The notes below the pieces were generated by a model. The model was not told the DNA's origin. It ran no database searches and worked only from the letters and a program-made list of their open reading frames with translations. A DNA stretch of 64,000 nucleotides from contig JAKGHH010000005.1 in assembly GCA_022828595.1 (NCBI GenBank), positions 56,291,655 through 56,355,654 on the forward strand, written 5' to 3'. The first letter of the stretch is position 1. Each line of letters starts with the position of its first letter. The DNA comes from Nelumbo lutea (Eukaryota; Streptophyta; Magnoliopsida; Proteales; Nelumbonaceae). Both the position numbers and the translations under genes were made by a program. Of the stretch, positions 11,221-21,923 are shown piece after piece.

Positions 11221-11610
11221 CATCTTAGTTCCCCGGTTCTATTATAAATAGGAACCAGCGCCCTAAAGAAGGGATTTCTCCCCTTTTTAGTTATTCTTGA
11301 TCCTTATCCAGTTTATGTATTCTTGAATTTCTAGTTTAATAATATATTGTCATTTGATTATTTAATATCATATTTCATAAATCATATATTTTTTACACTT
11401 CAAAGTTTATTTTTTCTTTATAAACCATTATTTTGATGGTTTTAAACATAGATATTATTTTTTGAAATAAAACCAACTTATTTTTGTCTTTCAAAACAAA
11501 ATTAGAGTTCAAAAACGTATTTTTATTTTTCTTGATAGAATGATTTCAAAAAAGATGAAAACAAAAAATTCATGTTGTAGAATGCCTCCTTAGATTTTTC
11601 TTTTTCTCGA

Positions 11611-12088
11611 GGGTAAATTGTAGATTAGTACTACTTTGGGTCTAGTCTTACTTTAATATCCAAACTTCAAAACATGCCACTGTAGTTCTTGCACTCTCAA
11701 AAACTGTCAATTTATTACTTGCCATTAGTAGCCCATTAGTTATTTGTATCACATGATGATATGTGTGACTTAAATGTTTTAAAAAATATGTCAAAACTAA
11801 CTTTTTAATAATTTTGAAACCATTTTACCTTGATTGTCTTCTTCGGTGACGGTAAGAATTACTCATCTCCTCTGATAATGATGGTGGTTCAAATCCTTCT
11901 TCCCCGGCAACGGTTTTTTGTGCAGCTTATCTGGTGGGAATCACTAGTTCTTTGAAAAATAGGTTAGGGCATAAAATGATGTCCTAACAATGTCCGAGAG
12001 TTCAAATATTATAGTGGCACATTTTGAAATATCGGATACTAAAATGATGCTAGCTCCAAAGTACAGGGCACTAAGAGACAGTTTACCC
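11611..12088. mobile_element. MULE-like foldback MITE
   Basis: The ends GGGTAAATTGT and ACAGTTTACCC are inverted repeats with one mismatch. The flanking nonamers TTTTCTCGA (11602-11610) and TTTTCTAAA (12089-12097) agree at seven of nine bases, suggesting an aged 9-bp duplication of the Mutator type. The inside is non-coding. Confidence 0.55.
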
Positions 12089-12417
12089 TTTTCTAAATCT
12101 TATTTCTCAAGAATTTTTCTTAACTTTTATTTCACAGAAAAAAAAAGAAAAGAAAAAAACATTGACTTTTGGATTTCAGCACTCTGTCCCTGCCGTAATT
12201 AAAAAATGTTTCTTTAAATATTTCTAAAACCACCGTGGTTTAATGAGACCATTTTGCGTTTTTAACAAAGCCTTACTCTCAAATATCTCTTTTAACTTTC
12301 CTTTAACAGAAGTTCATCTTAAGAAGGCCTTTAAAATGATCGGTTGATCAATGCTTAAAGGAGAGTTTGTTATTTAGAATGGTCATTTTCATCGTTGATA
12401 ATTCAACGATTAAGGTA

Positions 12418-13350
12418 TTGAATATACTCCTGATACAGGGCGTATCCTGTCCATATTCATGATTATGGATACAAAATACGCTACGACTGGATACGTATCT
12501 TGCAAGTCATGTGTATCAGTATGATACGCCTCCGTATTGGGTCACATCCACCGATATGAAGGTGTATCTGTCTAGTTTGATAAAAGTATACATTGAGTAC
12601 TTTTGGATTGTTTTTCATTTTTAATACAAGTTGAAAAAAGTATAACAAAAACTAAAATAAATAATTTAAGATTTAATTTTCTCAAAAAATTTAATAAAAA
12701 TTATAAATTATAAAAATAATATAATTCATCTACCTTAGATGATTTATATATTTTATTTTACACAAAATTATATGTTAAAATTGAAAACGTAGTTATTATT
12801 TGAAAAAATAGAGTTATTATATAAAAATACTAAATAAATAAATTTTCCCAACAAAGTTAATGGAAAACAGAAAATTATAATTATAAAAACTGAAACAAAT
12901 AATTTAAGATTTAATTTTCTCAAAAAATTTAATAAAAACTGAAAACTAAATATAATTTATTTTATCTACCTTAAATGATTTAATTGTTTTATTTTACAAT
13001 TATGTGTAAAATAAAAACATTATATGCTAAAAATGAAAATATATTTATTATTTAAAAAATTATTGTTATTGAAATAAAATATTAAATTAATAAATATTCC
13101 CAAAATTAATAAAAATTGAAAATTATAATTATAAAATTGAAAGAGTGATAATTATTGTACAATGTTTGAATGTTCTAGAGCCCTAGTATTGTTTATTGTA
13201 ATATTTCTTTTCATAGATAATTCAGCTTTTGATTTAGTATGATTAATGTATTTATGTGATTTGCATGCATTTCACTAGCTTCTCCCAAGGTTCAAAGTTT
13301 GATACGTATCGTTCTGAGATCTCCCTGATACTCCCCTACAGAGGGTGTAT
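12418..13350. mobile_element. Unclassified repeat with GATAC-rich inverted ends
   Basis: The left part contains TGATACAGGGCGTATCC and ATACGTATCTTGC; the right part contains GATACGTATCGTTC and TACAGAGGGTGTATCAAGG, in opposite orientation. The middle is AT-rich and holds a tandem duplication (12645-13140). No coding capacity; the exact ends are not resolved. Confidence 0.4.
12645..13140 (+). repeat. Tandem duplication, period about 238 bp
   Basis: ATAATTTAAGATTTAATTTT occurs at 12661 and again at 12899, followed in both copies by CTCAAAAAATTTAATAAAAA, then ATCTACCTTA and further matching AT-rich sequence. Two diverged units are visible. Confidence 0.75.
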
Positions 13351-13817
13351 CAAGGTTCTGACCGATTCAGGGGGTGGAAGAGCCTTAAACTGGTCCCCGT
13401 GAACCGGTTTTGAAAAAATATTAAAAAAAATAGTAAGAAAACAAAAAAAATATATATCGATATCACTCAATATTTTAAATCTTAACTTATCCAAATATTT
13501 CTATATCTTTCATTTGTATTCATGTATTTCCAAAACATATTCATATTGAATCTTGAATGGATAATTTTAATAATTTGAGGTCACAGTCAAACCCGTTTGG
13601 GGGACCAGGGGCAAAATGCAAGAACATAGAAGTTCTGAGTCTTTATGGTAAAATAAAGTTCGGGGGGCTAAGTGTTGCCATCCCGATCCCATGTACAAAA
13701 TTTACCTTAAAAAATCGGGTCCTCATCCTCCATATAGTATTTCAGACTTTCAGTACGGCCACGTAACCACATATGAAACTTTGTGGTTATAGTGTTTTGA
13801 AAAACGCGATTCTTGCT

Positions 13818-13838
13818 AGAGAGAGAGAGAGAGAGAGG
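13818..13838. repeat. (GA)n microsatellite
   Basis: Ten GA units. Confidence 0.85.
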
Positions 13839-14897
13839 CAACTCCCAGCTTACAATTCCCAGAACACGAGCAACTGATAGAAACTCCAACACATGAACAG
13901 TGAAAGCCGCATAAATAATTAAATATGTAGCAAAGAAACATGTATGCAGTACAAATGAAGCGGAAAGAGTAAAAGGGAAACCGTGGAAGCCCAGATGAAC
14001 AAAATTGAAATCCCAAAGATGGAAAGAAGAGACACAAATGAACACTCTGAACCAGATGTGGCCCATAACAAAAATCCATGCAATGGTCGCATGGATTCAG
14101 CATAGCCTCACTTCGTTTTCCAGAACCAGTTGGCAGCCAGGGCCATGACTGGGAGAAGAAGTGAAAGAGAGCTTCACCGGAAGACATTCACCAGATGAAT
14201 TGTTGCCTTTATGCTTCTGAGCTCACTTGGCCTGTAAGGAGTGTATCTGATTTCTCTGCACGCCGTGTTTTAAGTCAGAACTACATGATCACACATGAAC
14301 AATTTCGTTCATTTTCACCTTCTAATTCTTCATCTGATGCCACATCACTGCCATCAAATAAAGATTTCATTTCAGCAACAAGATGCACCAAAGAATCACA
14401 AACACATTCACTAGAATTTAACAAGGACGCATTATGGCAGCAGAATGAACATGCCCTGACTCAAAACTTGATTAAAATTCGTAAGTGAAGTAAGCGATCT
14501 TTGTCCTTGAATATTTCACCTTTGGGTTTTCTCATCTTTTCTTTCAAGCATGTGCTCCCCAAGGGAAGGGAAAATAGAGGCCATAATCAAAAAAAAATGA
14601 AAACACGAACAATAAAAAAAATCACAACAAGAACCCACTCCAGAGGAAAAGGAACAGTGCCCCAACAAAACTTGTTCCTAGTCCTACTCACTTCTCCCCT
14701 AAGAAGGCCATCTGTAAAGAATTAGCAGGCATTCGGAATCATCTGAACAAGATACACAAGAAGCCAAGGCTCTAGTAGCTTATAATGTAGTATCCAAGAG
14801 TCCAAGGCCCAACTGTAACATCTTGCAACTTGAACCCATCCAATAAACATCTGGGAAAGCATTTCCACCTTGACTCGTTCAAACCCCAGAGAGTATA
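13839..14897. other. Unassigned moderately GC-balanced segment
   Basis: This stretch is less AT-rich than its surroundings and contains an open frame on the plus strand at 14195-14488 (97 residues, Ser-rich) and one on the minus strand at 13816-14187. Neither is recognised and no splice-site pattern supports either, so no gene is called. It could be a remnant of a gene or an old retroposed sequence. Confidence 0.3.
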
Positions 14898-15076
14898 CCA
14901 AACCTATGGCCCAATCCCAAATTAGAGACGCAGGATATCTAGCTGAAAGCCAAGGACCTCCCATTTCTCCATTCAATCATCCAATGGTTGTTCGGTAATC
15001 CCCTTCTAGAACTAGATTCTTGAGTCCAAATGTCCTTGCCAGCCAATAAAATGATTTTGTCACCTATTGTCATATT
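14898..15076 (+). repeat. Direct duplication, copy 1
   Basis: About 180 bp including ATTAGAGACGCAGGATATCT, CTCCCATTTCTCCATTCAAT and TTGAGTCCAAATGTCC are repeated at 15192-15368 in the same orientation with few changes. The spacer is about 115 bp. Confidence 0.88.
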
Positions 15077-15191
15077 TTCATTTTATTTGTTTTGAGTTGC
15101 TGATGTAGGTCAAGAAGATTAAGAAAAAGAAACTAAGGGGAGAAACAAAGATAACAGAATTTGCTATGGGAGGAAAAGGAGTGGTTGATTC

Positions 15192-15368
15192 GCCAACCTA
15201 TGCCCCAACCCCAAATTAGAGACGCAAGATATCTAGCTGAAAGCCAAGGCCCTCCCATTTCTCCATTCAATCATCCAATGGTTGTTCGGGAATTCCCTTC
15301 TAGAAGCAGATTCTTGAGTCCAATTCCCAAATGTCCTTGCCATCCAATAAAATTATTGTCATATTACC
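15192..15368 (+). repeat. Direct duplication, copy 2
   Basis: Second copy of the 14898-15076 unit (ATTAGAGACGCAAGATATCT, CTCCCATTTCTCCATTCAAT), with a short insertion (AATTCCC) before AAATGTCC. Not recognised as coding. Confidence 0.88.
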
Positions 15369-15683
15369 AGCACATGTCTAGCAACAGGGACATGATATCC
15401 ATTTAGGAGAGTCTACAAAATACTGGTGAAGTGACGATCAACTGTGGACACAGGGATCTCATGAGTAAACCTCCAAAATAGGAAAAAATTCCTACTTTGG
15501 TAACAAACTGATGGAGGATAGTTTAAGAAGCCACCCTGAATTCTAAGCCAGAGACCACAAAAAGAAAATAATAAGATAAAGAAAGATAAAAAGATTATAT
15601 ATATTGAATTACAACTAGAGCAGAATGAGAAAAACGAGAGGTACATCTGGAGTTTTGTGTGATAGGAAAATACCACATAATTA

Positions 15684-15783
15684 AAAGGAAATTTCTATAA
15701 AACAGTTGTAAGGCCAGCTATGTCATATGGAGCTGAATGTTGGGCAATCAAGAAATAGCATACCCAAAAAATGAATGTGAAAG

Positions 15784-15835
<52 letters not shown>

Positions 15836-15888
15836 TGGATGAATGGTAAAATTAAAAAGGGTAGGATCAGAAATGAAGTCATTTTGTA
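15684..15888 (+). mobile_element. RTE-type LINE fragment (reverse transcriptase C terminus), split by microsatellite
   Basis: The plus strand translates as KFYKTVVRPAMSYGAECW, then AIKK, stop, HTQKMNVKE, and after an (AT)n tract MRWMNGK, GRIRNEVIL and a stop. Plant RTE-like LINEs carry the same order (VVRPA-LYGAECWA-K, then ML-RWM-G, then RIRNE) at the end of the reverse transcriptase region. The AT tract (15789-15831) replaces a few codons. It is a dead fragment. Confidence 0.8.
15789..15831. repeat. (AT)n microsatellite inside LINE fragment
   Basis: About 21 AT units interrupting the RTE-type reverse transcriptase fragment. Confidence 0.95.
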
Positions 15889-15896
15889 GGAACTTA

Positions 15897-16586
15897 GGGT
15901 CCGTTTGGTTCACGGGTATAGGGATCAGGAATTGGAATCAGAATGTCCTAGGGATGTCAATGGGTCGGGTTAGGGTCAAGTATATTCGGTTTAGGGTTTG
16001 ATTCTTCAACCCGAGTCGGGTTCAGGTTTTGGTGGACCCATCACAGAGTATTCTTGTAATTTTTTGACTTCTAACTCTATAGCCTTAAAGCTTAAGATTT
16101 ATTTACATATTGACTTTGGTTTTCTTCTTGTTTTAAATGGGAAAAATGACACCTTAAAATCTATAAAACAATTTCCTAACTTAAATTAATGGGTTTTATG
16201 TCTTCAAAACATACAATTGAAATGTTACTAGTTTGGTCGGGTTAGTGTCGGGTAAGAGCCTATAGGGCCGGGTCGGGTTTGGGAATCACACATTTTAAAG
16301 TCGGGCCAGGTCAAGTTTGGGATGAGGCACTGGAGGGTTGAGGCAAACCCGTGCCGAACCCGACCCATTGACATCCCTACTGATTCCAGCTGTTTGGTTG
16401 GAAGGAATTGGAATCCCATTCCCATTCCTAGTGGAATGGCATTCGCCATTTGAGGGAATGGCCATTCCCTCCCCCTCCCTTGGGAATGAGAATCCATTCC
16501 AGTTGATTTTGATTCCTGTCTGAACCAAATGGACAAGAGGAATAGACCATTCCGATTCCAATTCCAATTGCAAACCAAATAGACCC
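15897..16586. mobile_element. Tourist-like MITE, copy 1, with nested element
   Basis: The ends GGGTCCGTTTGGTT and AACCAAATAGACCC are inverted repeats, and flanks are TTA / TCA, near the TWA target of PIF/Harbinger elements. Without the nested 15949-16379 element it would be 259 bp, like copies at 31692-31935, 48925-49174 and 54562-54833. It contains palindromic GGAATTGGAATCCCATTCC-type sequence. Confidence 0.75.
15949..16379. mobile_element. Element with 20-bp inverted ends nested in MITE
   Basis: TAGGGATGTCAATGGGTCGG at the left is the reverse complement of CCGACCCATTGACATCCCTA at the right. Removal restores continuity of the host MITE. The duplication is not clear; TA/TA is the only shared flank unless the TA belongs to the ends, as in hAT-like TAGGG termini. 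Confidence 0.75.
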
Positions 16587-17339
16587 TCAGGAGTAACTCT
16601 GAGAATCCCCTATTTGCTAATGTTGTTCATTCATTCACCTTAATAAAGGGTTCAACGATGATATGGAAAAGATATGATATCCGAAAAACATCCGACTAAT
16701 TAACAGGAATCATAAACGTGGTAGCGAATCATGTGTTATTAAAAAAATTCATGGGTGGGTTTTGATTGGTCAAAACTCTTTCCATACCATATCTTTCCTA
16801 CATCATAGATTTTCCCCTTAATAAAATATCTTCTTAAAAGGCAATTAAAAACATAAAATCATTATTTTTTTTGTGAGAATTAAGAATTCAAGACCCTAAC
16901 AAGGACTTGTTTGGGCTTGCCTCGAGGGGCATGGCACAAAGGCGACTCATAGAATCAGGAATGTAATATGTTTTACATCACATTAGCTACTTGAAGTAAT
17001 GCAATTGAGGAAAAAAAGAGATTGCGGACTTTACATGTTTGAAAATGTTTTATAAGTTTGATTTTATTTTTAAATTTTCACTTAAATATGATTTACATGT
17101 TATGTTTATGTACTTTAATTTTAGGTAATAGGTTTTTAAACCATTAATTTTAAAATTTAAGTTAATATTTCTTATTAATATTATGTTTAATATTTGTTTT
17201 TGCATTTTGGCTTTTTTTTAATCTTCTGACTTTTTTTATTTTAGCAATTTTTCTGTATTTTTGCACCTTGCTTCAAAAAGGCACGTGCCTTGCCTTGCGC
17301 CTCAGGCGCAAATTGCCCCTTGCGCTTTTAAAACATTGC
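16587..17339. other. Non-coding stretch
   Basis: No gene. A short inverted pair (ATATGGAAAAGATATGATAT near 16660 and CCATACCATATCTTTCC near 16781) suggests a small foldback element. Around 17280-17335 there is a fragment of the AAGGCG-ended family. Confidence 0.4.
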
Positions 17340-17878
17340 CTTTGTCCAACACTTATGGGAGTTTTTTCTATGATCTTTTTGGTTTAGATGGATCCCTCCC
17401 CAAGAGGTAGCAAACATTTTTGGGCCCAATTTCCCAAGGCAGCCAAAGAAAAGAGGAAGATTGATGTGGAAAGTTACTAAGGCTGCAACTATTTTGGTGG
17501 TTTGGGAGGAGAAAAACTGTGAAGGAGGTAATAGAGACAATAAAAGTGAAGGTAGCACTCTGGATTAAAACTTTAGATTGCTTTCAAGATTTCATAGCGA
17601 CTGAGATTCAAAGGGCTTGGAAGGAGATAGTGTTTTCCTCTAGAGTCAAAGACCAAATAAAAATGGAATTGAAACCTCCACAAGGACCAATTGGTGTGGC
17701 CAACTCTATAAAAGCTGATTTGTTAGCTTTACTACAAGGTCTCAATCTAGCTAAGCAATTGGGCTTCAATCAATTGAAGGTGGAAGGGGATTCAGAAGTA
17801 ATCGTTTCTTGGGCAAGATCTAATAGAAAGGTGCCTAGTGCTTTCGTCAATGCACCTCGCCCAAACACCACCTTTTAG
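17340..17878 (+). mobile_element. LINE 3' fragment with deleted RNase H
   Basis: The plus strand carries TKAATILVVWEEKNC-like and EIQRAWKEIVF sequence, then ELKPPQG joined directly to IKADLLALLQGLNLAKQLG and LKVEGDSEVIVSW. This parallels LINE A (WKPPPNG ... VRAELLAAVQGIQMASQLG ... IEGDSKVVVGW), but the roughly 30 residues holding the first catalytic Asp of RNase H are missing. The fragment ends at AAGGCG-type repeat sequence. Confidence 0.75.
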
Positions 17879-18178
17879 CAACTAGGCACCCACCTAGGCA
17901 ACTAAGCACCCACCTAAGCGACAAAAATGACAAGGCAGGTGCCTTTTATAATATCATTTATATTGTTGTATCTTATTAATGCATGTGTTAATACATTTTA
18001 CTATATGCTATATATATATCAATTATACTTTGTTCTAATGCTTTACTATTGAACTTCAAAAGATCAAAGGGTTTTGAGGAGAACAAAAGAAAGAGAGAAA
18101 TAAAAGAGGAAAGAAAGAATAGAATTATAAAGAGGTTCTTTTTTTCTATTCTTTTTTTTTTGATAAATGAGAGTAATT

Positions 18179-19143
18179 TTATTGAAAGAGAATCAGAAAT
18201 ACACGCAGCCTAGGACGAGGCAGAGATGTTACCTCCCCCAAGGACTGAATCATAAGCACTAAAACATGCTCAAACCTGAGAAACAAATTACAAATTAGCC
18301 CAAAACAGATCACCCCTTGCTTGGCCAGAGAATCAGCCATTACATTTGCTGGTCTACTAACCCACTGGAACCCAACAGTCATATTTCTTGTCATCCATTT
18401 AACTTTCTTTACCAGATCCCTGTAGCCCCAACAAACTGTGTCTGGGCTATTCAGCCAGCCCACTACTACCTTGGAGTCTCCTTCTATAACAAATTGCTCA
18501 CTCCTAATTGACTAGCCATCTGTATACCTTGTACCGCTGCTAGTAGCTCTGCCCTTACAGAATCACCTTCACCCACTGGTCCTGAGAAAAGAGACAACAT
18601 ATTGCTGTCTTTGTCTCTTAGAATCCCTCCAATTCCGGATGGCCCTGGGTTACCTTGGCAGCTACCATCGACGTTCAATTTTACCACTCCATTTGGTGGG
18701 GGTTTCCATTCAACTTGTAATCTGTTCTTGGTGGAGACTGTAGAAGCCACTGCTTCCCAATTTCTCCTTAAGTCATCAAAGGAGAAATCTGCCAACAATT
18801 GTGAAGATTTCAGCCATGAAATTGTCTTTGTCAATATACATTCCTTGACCTCAGCAAGACTTCTTTCCTTTTCTTGAAATATTCTAGCATTTCTCTCCTC
18901 CCATAAGATCCACAAGGTGGCAGCTCTGATACATTTCCTCATTATCTTCCCCCTTTTTGTCAATCTCCCAGGAGCATCTGGAGTGAACAGCAGCTTTACT
19001 TCAGAGGGCAAGTTCCACCTGCACCCAAATAAAGAAACAACCCAATTCCAAATATTGGCAGCAAAGGAGCACGATATCAGCAAATGGTTACAGTCCTCAC
19101 CCTTCACTTTACACATAAAGCACCAATTTGGGGACAGACACAA
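18179..19143 (-). pseudogene. LINE A ORF2 end: zf-RVT and RNase H, frameshifted
   Basis: The minus strand reads CFMCKVKGEDCNHLLISC (zf-RVT Cys/His pattern), RAATLWILWEERNARIF, then KLNVDGSCQGNPGPSG (RNase H first Asp), RAELLAAVQGIQMASQLG, and after a frameshift near 18490, EGDSKVVVGWLNSPDTV and RPANVMADSLAKQG. This is the usual C-terminal order of plant LINE ORF2. The frameshift breaks the protein between the two catalytic parts of RNase H. Confidence 0.88.
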
Positions 19144-19898
19144 AAGAAAGGTTTATTCTTTTGCAAGTTTTCCACAGTATTGATCTTACCATAATAGGCT
19201 TCCCAACAGAACACTGCTACTTTGGGGGGTATTGGCCTTGACCAAACCTCTTTAACAGGGAAGATTTAAGAGGAAGGGTTAAAGCAAAGGGCTTTAAAGA
19301 AAGATGCGCAAGTGAAAGAGCCAAACGGGTTTAGAGCCCAGACTCTTTTGTCCGGGTTGGTGGGGTCCAGGCACACCAAATCTAGAAGCAACTAGAAGCA
19401 ACAACAGCTCTGAGACACAATGAAACTCTTCATCCCTTAACCCTCTCCCGAACCCAAAATCCCAATTTAAAGCCGGGGGCGGGAAGGAACCAAGAAATGG
19501 GTTTCTTTTTAAAGAGGGAGATGGAATAGAGAGAAGGGAAACAGTCTTTTAGGGGTTGAGTGCTCACCCAAGTATCTCCCCAAAAAAGAATAGAGTTTCC
19601 AAAACAAGCATCGTACCTTACAAACCTGAGGAATTTAGGGAGAATGCCAGAGATAGCCTTCCAAGGTGTTGTGAGCAAAGCCCTTCGTGATACCCCCGCA
19701 TCCCAACCTGATTTAGAACAGCCATGAATACTTTTCACAACTTCATGCCACAACCTCTCCCCCTCCAAGGGCCACCTCCAAAGCCACTTACCTAAAAGAG
19801 CCTCATTCTTACTCACCACATTCCCTAAGCCTAGTCCTTTTTTGCTCCGACTCACCACCTCCCACCTAATCAAAGTGATCTTTTTTTCTCTTCACTAG
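19144..19898 (-). pseudogene. LINE A ORF2 segment between reverse transcriptase and zf-RVT
   Basis: RWEVVSRSKKGLGLG, NEALLGKWLWRWPLE and FGNSILFWGDTW match the conserved linker after the reverse transcriptase in plant LINEs (K-x-x-G-G-L-G-I-x-x-x, LL-KW-WR, FW-D-W). A stop follows near 19430, and 19144-19429 is a degenerate continuation towards the zf-RVT. It starts at the copia insertion. Confidence 0.85.
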
Positions 19899-19903
19899 GT
19901 TCC

Positions 19904-20168
19904 TCTTGGCAATAAATCCGATTGAAATAGGAGGAAGTAGAGAAGAGAAGGGAAGAAGAGAGAAGAGAAGAGGAAAGAGAGGAAGAAGAAAAGGTTTGGA
20001 GCAATGGAACAATGCTGGTGGCGCCAGCTTCTATTTTATTATATAGGGCGACAAAAATAAGACGGGAAAAGACTTTTGTGCCCTTGTTGTAAGTGAAGTA
20101 TAATAACAGGAAAAAAAACTTTAACTAGCCAAACAGACCCTAACAAAAATAACTAAATCATTTCAACA
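19904..20168 (-). repeat. Copia 3' LTR
   Basis: In element orientation it begins TGTTGAAATGATTTAG and ends TTGCCAAGA. It matches the 5' LTR along its length, including GGTTTGGAGCAATGGAACA and TTCTATTTTATTATATAGGG on the plus strand, with scattered differences. Target duplication GTTCC lies directly outside. Confidence 0.93.
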
Positions 20169-20184
20169 CTCCTCAAGTTGGGGC
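20169..20184 (-). other. Copia polypurine tract
   Basis: In element orientation CCAACTTGAGGAG stands directly before the 3' LTR start TGTTGAAA, the usual place and form of a plant copia plus-strand primer. Confidence 0.75.
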
Positions 20185-20274
20185 ATAGATGTCAATCATG
20201 CCCAACTTGTCACACAAATCATTGTGCCACACATGATGAAGTCCTTTGGTGAAGATATTTGCAAGTTGTTCTTC

Positions 20275-20535
20275 TTAACTGACATATGGAGTACACACTT
20301 CTCCATTTACAAGTTTCTCTCTAATAAAATACTTGTCCACTTCAATGTGTTTCGTTCTATCATGCAGGACTGGATTAGCAGCAATATTGATGGCAACTTT
20401 ATTGTCATAGTAGAGTGACATAGGGTTGCTCACTACAAAATCCGGTTCACCTAACAGATTTCTTATCCACATGATTTCAGCAATCCCATGAAACCGCTCT
20501 ATATTCTGCTTCAACACTAGATCTAGCCACCACAC
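20275..20535 (-). pseudogene. Copia RNase H fragment
   Basis: YYDNKVAINIAANPVLHDRT, then KHIEVDKYFIREKL and GEVCTPYV, are the C-terminal RNase H signature of plant copia polyproteins. The frame is separated from the reverse transcriptase by degenerate sequence with stops (20536-20870). Confidence 0.93.
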
Positions 20536-20870
20536 TTTGTTTTTTTACTTCTCCATGTGACCAGGTTTCCTCCTACAAAGGCACAATACCCATTGGTAGA
20601 CTTTCGGTCATCAACTGCCCCTGCCCCATTCAACATCAGTATATACTTCCACCTTTAAGTGTCCATGTTTCTAGAACAACAAGCCAGCTCCAGGAAATTT
20701 CTTGAGGATCTAAGGATCCTCTCTGCAACTTCAAAGTGAGCTGTCCTAGGATTGTGCATGAACTGGCTAAGGACACCCACTGCATAAGCAATACCAGGTC
20801 TGGTCATAGACAAATACAAGAGTCTCCCTACAAGTCTCTAGAACTTCTTCACATCTTTCAAAAACTCTCC

Positions 20871-21899
20871 CTAACTATCTCCCAGCTGATAATTAGATTC
20901 AATTGGTGAGTCAATTGGTTTTACCCCCAATTTGCTTGTATCTTCTAGTAGATCTAGTACATATTTCCGTTGGGAAATAAAGATGTCCTTGTGAGAGTGG
21001 GAAACTTTAATTCCAAGGAAATAACGTAAGGGGCCTAGATCTTTCACCTCAAATTGAGTGGCTAAGAATTTTTTTAGTCTCTGTACTTCAGCCTCCCAAT
21101 CTCCTGTGATCACCATGTCATTCACATACACAATTAGAGCTGCAATTTTTCCTTCACCTTTTTTCACAAATAGAGTGTGATCTGACTGGCATTGTTTGAA
21201 CCCCATCTGCTGAATTGCTAAGTGGAACTTACTAAACCAAGCCCAAGGTGATTGTTTCAACCCATATAAAGATTTTTTTAACTTGCACACTTTTTGTTCA
21301 CTGCCTTTAGCACAAAAACCTGGAGGTTGGTTCATATACACTCCCTCTTCCAATTCACCATTCAAGAAAGCATTTTTTATGTCTAATTGGTGAAGTTCCC
21401 AGTCAAGATTTGTTGCCAATGAAAGAAGAATCCTGATAGAGTTCATCTTGGCTACTGGAGCAAACGTCTCTGCATAGTCCACTCCATATACCTGTGTAAA
21501 ACCTCTTGCTACCAATCTAGCCTTATACTTTTCAACAGTTCCATCAGCCTTGTGTTTCACTGTGAACATCCACTTACAACCCACTGGTTCCTTCCCTTCA
21601 AGAAGATCCACCAACTCCCCAAGTGCCATTTTTGTATAGTGCATCAATTTCTTCCTGCATTGCATATGTCCATTCAAGTTTGGATAAAGCTTCTGCCACA
21701 TTCTTAGGAATGGGGACACAATCCATAGAAGAGAGGAATGCACGGAATGAAGATGAAATGTGATCATAGGACACAAAATTAGAGATAGGATGATTAGTAG
21801 TACAAGATCTAACACCCTTTCTCTTAGCAATAGGAACATCAAGATCATTAATGACAGGGGAATCAACATTGAGAGGAACAGGCATATCAATAGGAGCAA
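20871..21899 (-). pseudogene. Copia reverse transcriptase, active site YVND
   Basis: The domain runs from GCKWMFTVKHKADGTVEKYK and KARLVARGFTQVYGVDYAET through QLDIKNAFLNGELEEGVYM to YVNDMVITGD and DLGPLRYFLGI. The catalytic YVDD has become YVND (codon AAT at plus 21120-21122), which removes a metal-binding Asp. A frameshift near 21600 separates it from the integrase frame. Confidence 0.94.
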
Positions 21900-21923
21900 G
21901 TGTACCTAGCTGATGAGATGGAT

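Noticed and set aside
13707..14488. Open frames on both strands that look partly protein-like
   Set aside because: No recognised domain, no consistent splice sites, and the frames on opposite strands compete; left as unassigned.
15695..15913. Minus-strand open frame with Tyr-Ile repeats
   Set aside because: Translation of the (AT)n microsatellite in the antisense of the RTE fragment.
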